Shown in pieces: positions 61,566-64,000 of a DNA stretch of 64,000 bases. Under the pieces are notes generated by a model. The model did no database searches and had not been told where the DNA came from. It worked only from the letters and a program-made list of their open reading frames with translations. Both the position numbers and the translations under genes were made by a program. Positions within the stretch are counted from its first letter, which is position 1. Every line of letters starts with the position of its first letter. Source of the stretch: Quadrisphaera setariae. Lineage in GTDB: Bacteria > Actinomycetota > Actinomycetes > Actinomycetales > Quadrisphaeraceae. The DNA is taken from the NCBI RefSeq assembly GCF_008041935.1, contig NZ_VKAC01000007.1, forward strand, positions 62,001 through 126,000, written 5' to 3'.

Positions 61566-63037
61566 GAGCCCGCCTCCCCCGTGCCGGTGGTCGACGCGCC
61601 GACCGCGGCCAGCCGGTCGCCGAGGTGCAGCAGCCCGGCGCCGTTGGAGCTCTTGACGAGCACCACGTCTCCCGGTCGCAGCTCCTCGGCCAGCAGCGCC
61701 TCCGCGGCGTCGACTCCGTCGACCCACACCGACTCGTCGGCGTAGGAGCCCTCCAGCACCGCTCCGGTGTGCACCGGCCGCGCCCCCTCCCCCACGGCCA
61801 CCAGCCGTGAGACGTCGAGGCGGACGGCGTACCTGCCGACCGCGTCGTGCTCGTCGCGCGCGGTGTCGCCGAGCTCCAGCATCTCCCCGATGACGGCCCA
61901 GGTGCGTCCGCCGGGGCGGCGCATGGACTTGAGCGCCCGCAGCGCGGCGCGGACCGACTCGGGGTTGGCGTTGTAGGCGTCGTTGACGACGACGACGCCG
62001 TCGGGCCGCTCCGTGACCTCCATGCGCCACCGGCTGGCGGCGCGGGCGGTCGAGAGGGCGGCGGCCACGTCGTCGAGCTCCGCACCGACGGCCAGCGCGC
62101 AGGCGGCGGCGGCGAGGGCGTTGGAGACGTGGTGCTCGCCGTGGACCCGCATCGCGACGTCAGCGCGGCCGGCAGCTCCGGCGAGCCCGGCCACCAGCGT
62201 GAAGGAGGGACGGCCCATCTCGTCGACGCGGACGTCCTCGGCGCGCACGTCGGCGGCGCTCCCCCACCCGAAGGTCACCACGCGGGCGCGGGTGCGCTCG
62301 GCCATGGCGGCCACGCGGTGGTCGTCGGCGTTGAGGACGGCGACCCCGCCGTCGGCCGCTGCGGGCAGGGACTCGACCAGCTCGCCCTTGGCCACGGCGA
62401 TCGCCTCGGGGCTGCCGAACTCGCCCACGTGGGCGCTACCCACGTTGAGCACGGCCCCGACCCGCGGGTGCGCCAGCTCGCACAGGTGGGCGATGTGGCC
62501 GCGGCCGCGGGCGCCCATCTCCACCACGAGCGAGCGGGTGCCCTCCTCGACGCGGAGCAGGGTCAGCGGCACCCCGAGCTCGTTGTTGTACGAGCCGGGC
62601 GGGGCCACCACGGGGCCGAGGGGCGCGAGGACGGCGGCCAGCAGGTCCTTGGTGCTCGTCTTGCCCGAGCTGCCGGTGACGGCCACGACGTCGAACGGCG
62701 CGCTGAGGGCGGGGTCGTCTGCGAGAGCGCGACGGCGGGCCAGGACCTCCGCGGCCAGGGCCGGCAGCGCGTCCAGCACGCGGCCGGGGACGACGACGGC
62801 GGGCACGTCCTCGCCGAGGTCGCGCTCGGCGAGGACGGCCACCGCGCCGGCGCCGAGGGCGGTCGCGGCGTAGTCGTGGCCGTCGACGCGCTCACCGGGC
62901 ACGGCGGCGAACAGGTCACCGCCCGTGGCGGCGCGGGAGTCGACCACGACGCCGCTGACGACGGCGGCCGGGTCGGCCCCTCCGGTCAGGCGGCCGCCGG
63001 TGGCGGCCGCGACGTCTCCCAGCGCGATCGGGATCAT
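61562..63037 (-). CDS. murF: UDP-N-acetylmuramoyl-tripeptide--D-alanyl-D-alanine ligase
   Basis: This 491-residue Mur ligase adds D-Ala-D-Ala. The N-terminal domain has [20 protein letters not shown], the ATP site at about 121-131 is [20 protein letters not shown], and the centre and C-terminus include [39 protein letters not shown] and [23 protein letters not shown] 63037 overlaps the murE stop by four bases; its own stop overlaps mraY. Length is slightly above the family average. Confidence 0.96.
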   Translation of the reverse strand: MIPIALGDVAAATGGRLTGGADPAAVVSGVVVDSRAATGGDLFAAVPGERVDGHDYAATALGAGAVAVLAERDLGEDVPAVVVPGRVLDALPALAAEVLARRRALADDPALSAPFDVVAVTGSSGKTSTKDLLAAVLAPLGPVVAPPGSYNNELGVPLTLLRVEEGTRSLVVEMGARGRGHIAHLCELAHPRVGAVLNVGSAHVGEFGSPEAIAVAKGELVESLPAAADGGVAVLNADDHRVAAMAERTRARVVTFGWGSAADVRAEDVRVDEMGRPSFTLVAGLAGAAGRADVAMRVHGEHHVSNALAAAACALAVGAELDDVAAALSTARAASRWRMEVTERPDGVVVVNDAYNANPESVRAALRALKSMRRPGGRTWAVIGEMLELGDTARDEHDAVGRYAVRLDVSRLVAVGEGARPVHTGAVLEGSYADESVWVDGVDAAEALLAEELRPGDVVLVKSSNGAGLLHLGDRLAAVGASTTGTGEAGS

Positions 63038-64000
63038 GCGCGCACCTCCTGGGCGGCCGCCAGCGCGGCCGCGAGCTCGTGGCGGTCGTCGAAGGGGTGC
63101 ACCGCACCCGCGACCTCCTGGCCGCGCTCGTGGCCCTTGCCGGCCACGAGCACGGTGCCGCCGGGACCGCCGGCCAGCGCGAGGGCGACCCCGCGGGCGA
63201 TCGCCTCGTGGCGGTCTGCGACCTCCAGCACCTCGGCCGCGTCGACGTCTGCTGCTGTGGCCGCTGCTCCGGCTGCCCCTGCGAGGACCGCGGCGCGGAT
63301 GGCGGCCGGGTCCTCCGAGCGGGGGTTGTCGTCGGTGACCACCACGGCGTCGGCGCCCGCCGCGGCGGCGGCGCCCATCGCGGGGCGCTTGCCGGGGTCG
63401 CGGTCACCGCCGGCGCCGAGCACCACCACGAGGCGGCCTGAGGTCGAGGGGCGCAGGGCGGCGAGCGCGGCGGCCACGGCGTCGGGGGTGTGGGCGTAGT
63501 CGACCACCCCCACGGGGAGGCCCGAGGCCCCACCGGAGCCCTCGCCGGCGCCGGCACGGGAGGGCCCGGTCGCCGGCGCCACCACCTCCATGCGGCCCGG
63601 CACGCCGCGCGCCGCCGCCAGGGCGGCGGCCGCGGCGGCCGGGTCGTGGCCCGAGGCGGCCAGCACGGCCACGGCGACGGCGGTGTTGGCCACGTTGAAG
63701 GTGCCCGGCAGCGGGCTGGCGGCCCGGACGCGCAGGCCGCCCGGCCCGGTGAGCTCGAAGGCGGAGCCGGGCCTGCCGTCGGAGCGCTCGCGCACGGCGG
63801 CGGGGTCCACGGACCAGTCGGCAGCGACCTCCGAGCCGTCAGCCGGTCCGCCCGCCGTCGTCGTCACGGTGGTGGTGGGCACGCCGGCGGCGCGGCTGCG
63901 CTCGGCCAGGCGGCGGCCCCAGGCGTCGTCGGTGCACACCACGGCGGCGCGGGTGCGCTCGGGCGTGAACAGCGCGGCCTTGGCCTCGAAGTAGTCCTGC
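63034..64000 (-). CDS. murE: UDP-N-acetylmuramyl-tripeptide synthetase MurE, N-terminus beyond window
   Basis: The last 322 residues of MurE are present. The fragment begins in the central domain (QDYFEAKAALFTPERTRAAV, VCTDDAWGRRLAERSRAAGV), then FNVANTAVAVAVLAASGHDP, VVDYAHTPDAVAAALAALRP and VVLGAGGDRDPGKRPAMGAA. It continues VVVTDDNPRSEDPAAIRAAV and VLVAGKGHERGQEVAGAVHP. The DNPR motif is that of enzymes adding meso-diaminopimelate, so the wall is probably of the meso-DAP type. The ATP loop lies outside the window. Confidence 0.95.
   Translation of the reverse strand, partial: QDYFEAKAALFTPERTRAAVVCTDDAWGRRLAERSRAAGVPTTTVTTTAGGPADGSEVAADWSVDPAAVRERSDGRPGSAFELTGPGGLRVRAASPLPGTFNVANTAVAVAVLAASGHDPAAAAAALAAARGVPGRMEVVAPATGPSRAGAGEGSGGASGLPVGVVDYAHTPDAVAAALAALRPSTSGRLVVVLGAGGDRDPGKRPAMGAAAAAGADAVVVTDDNPRSEDPAAIRAAVLAGAAGAAATAADVDAAEVLEVADRHEAIARGVALALAGGPGGTVLVAGKGHERGQEVAGAVHPFDDRHELAAALAAAQEVRA

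Overview
The window is chromosomal DNA from a very GC-rich actinobacterium. Four things point there: extreme GC at third codon positions, heavy use of GTG starts, a Wag31-type DivIVA with SepF and YlmG beside ftsZ, and a desferrioxamine desABCD operon behind an IdeR/DmdR-type iron box. The gene order suggests a free-living actinomycete, possibly Kineosporiales-like, but the genus cannot be fixed from sequence alone. No rRNA, tRNA, CRISPR array, insertion sequence or prophage gene was seen.

Layout. 1-2033 (minus strand): a DUF4397 surface protein, a class F sortase and a truncated ECF sigma factor. 2178-13624: mixed metabolic and housekeeping genes, including a GNAT, a class III aminotransferase with a divergent LysR regulator, an LtrA gene broken by an in-frame amber codon, a hydrolase, a diacylglycerol kinase, an epimerase, SelO, a Lon-N domain protein, YbaK and RlmC. 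13654-17750 (minus): DNA polymerase III alpha and a small membrane protein. 18112-23790 (plus): iron box and desABCD. 23924-27349: a PPOX protein, a GNAT remnant, a hypothetical protein, and a three-gene SRPBCC/DUF4166/P-loop kinase operon. 27389-30463 (minus): a Zur box followed by AztD, a ZnuA-like protein and a methyltransferase. 30513-42139: small metabolic genes, membrane proteins, a stress operon (YflT, MarR, Ohr) and two phosphotransferases. 42319-46288: a decayed monooxygenase-like gene and a heterodimeric ABC exporter. 46680-64000 (minus): the dcw cell-division and cell-wall cluster from rluD and lspA back through divIVA, ylmG, sepF, ylmE, pgeF, ftsZ, ftsQ, murC, murG, ftsW, murD, mraY and murF to a truncated murE.

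Working together. The dcw genes are packed with 4-base stop/start overlaps and make lipid II and the divisome, with sepF, ylmG and divIVA as the polar-growth and septum accessories. The des operon should make a hydroxamate siderophore when iron is short. The azt operon should capture zinc when zinc is short, although no permease or ATPase is present beside it. Many single genes carry a TANNNT element 6-8 bases before the start codon, which predicts widespread leaderless transcription.

The least explained content lies between genes. There are several families of long imperfect hairpins whose paired arms vary together, a perfect 36-bp palindrome, a 20-bp tandem array and a GTCGGAACC array. Five coding regions look decayed or misread: ltrA, two GNATs, an ABM-like gene and the 3' end of the DUF1028 gene.
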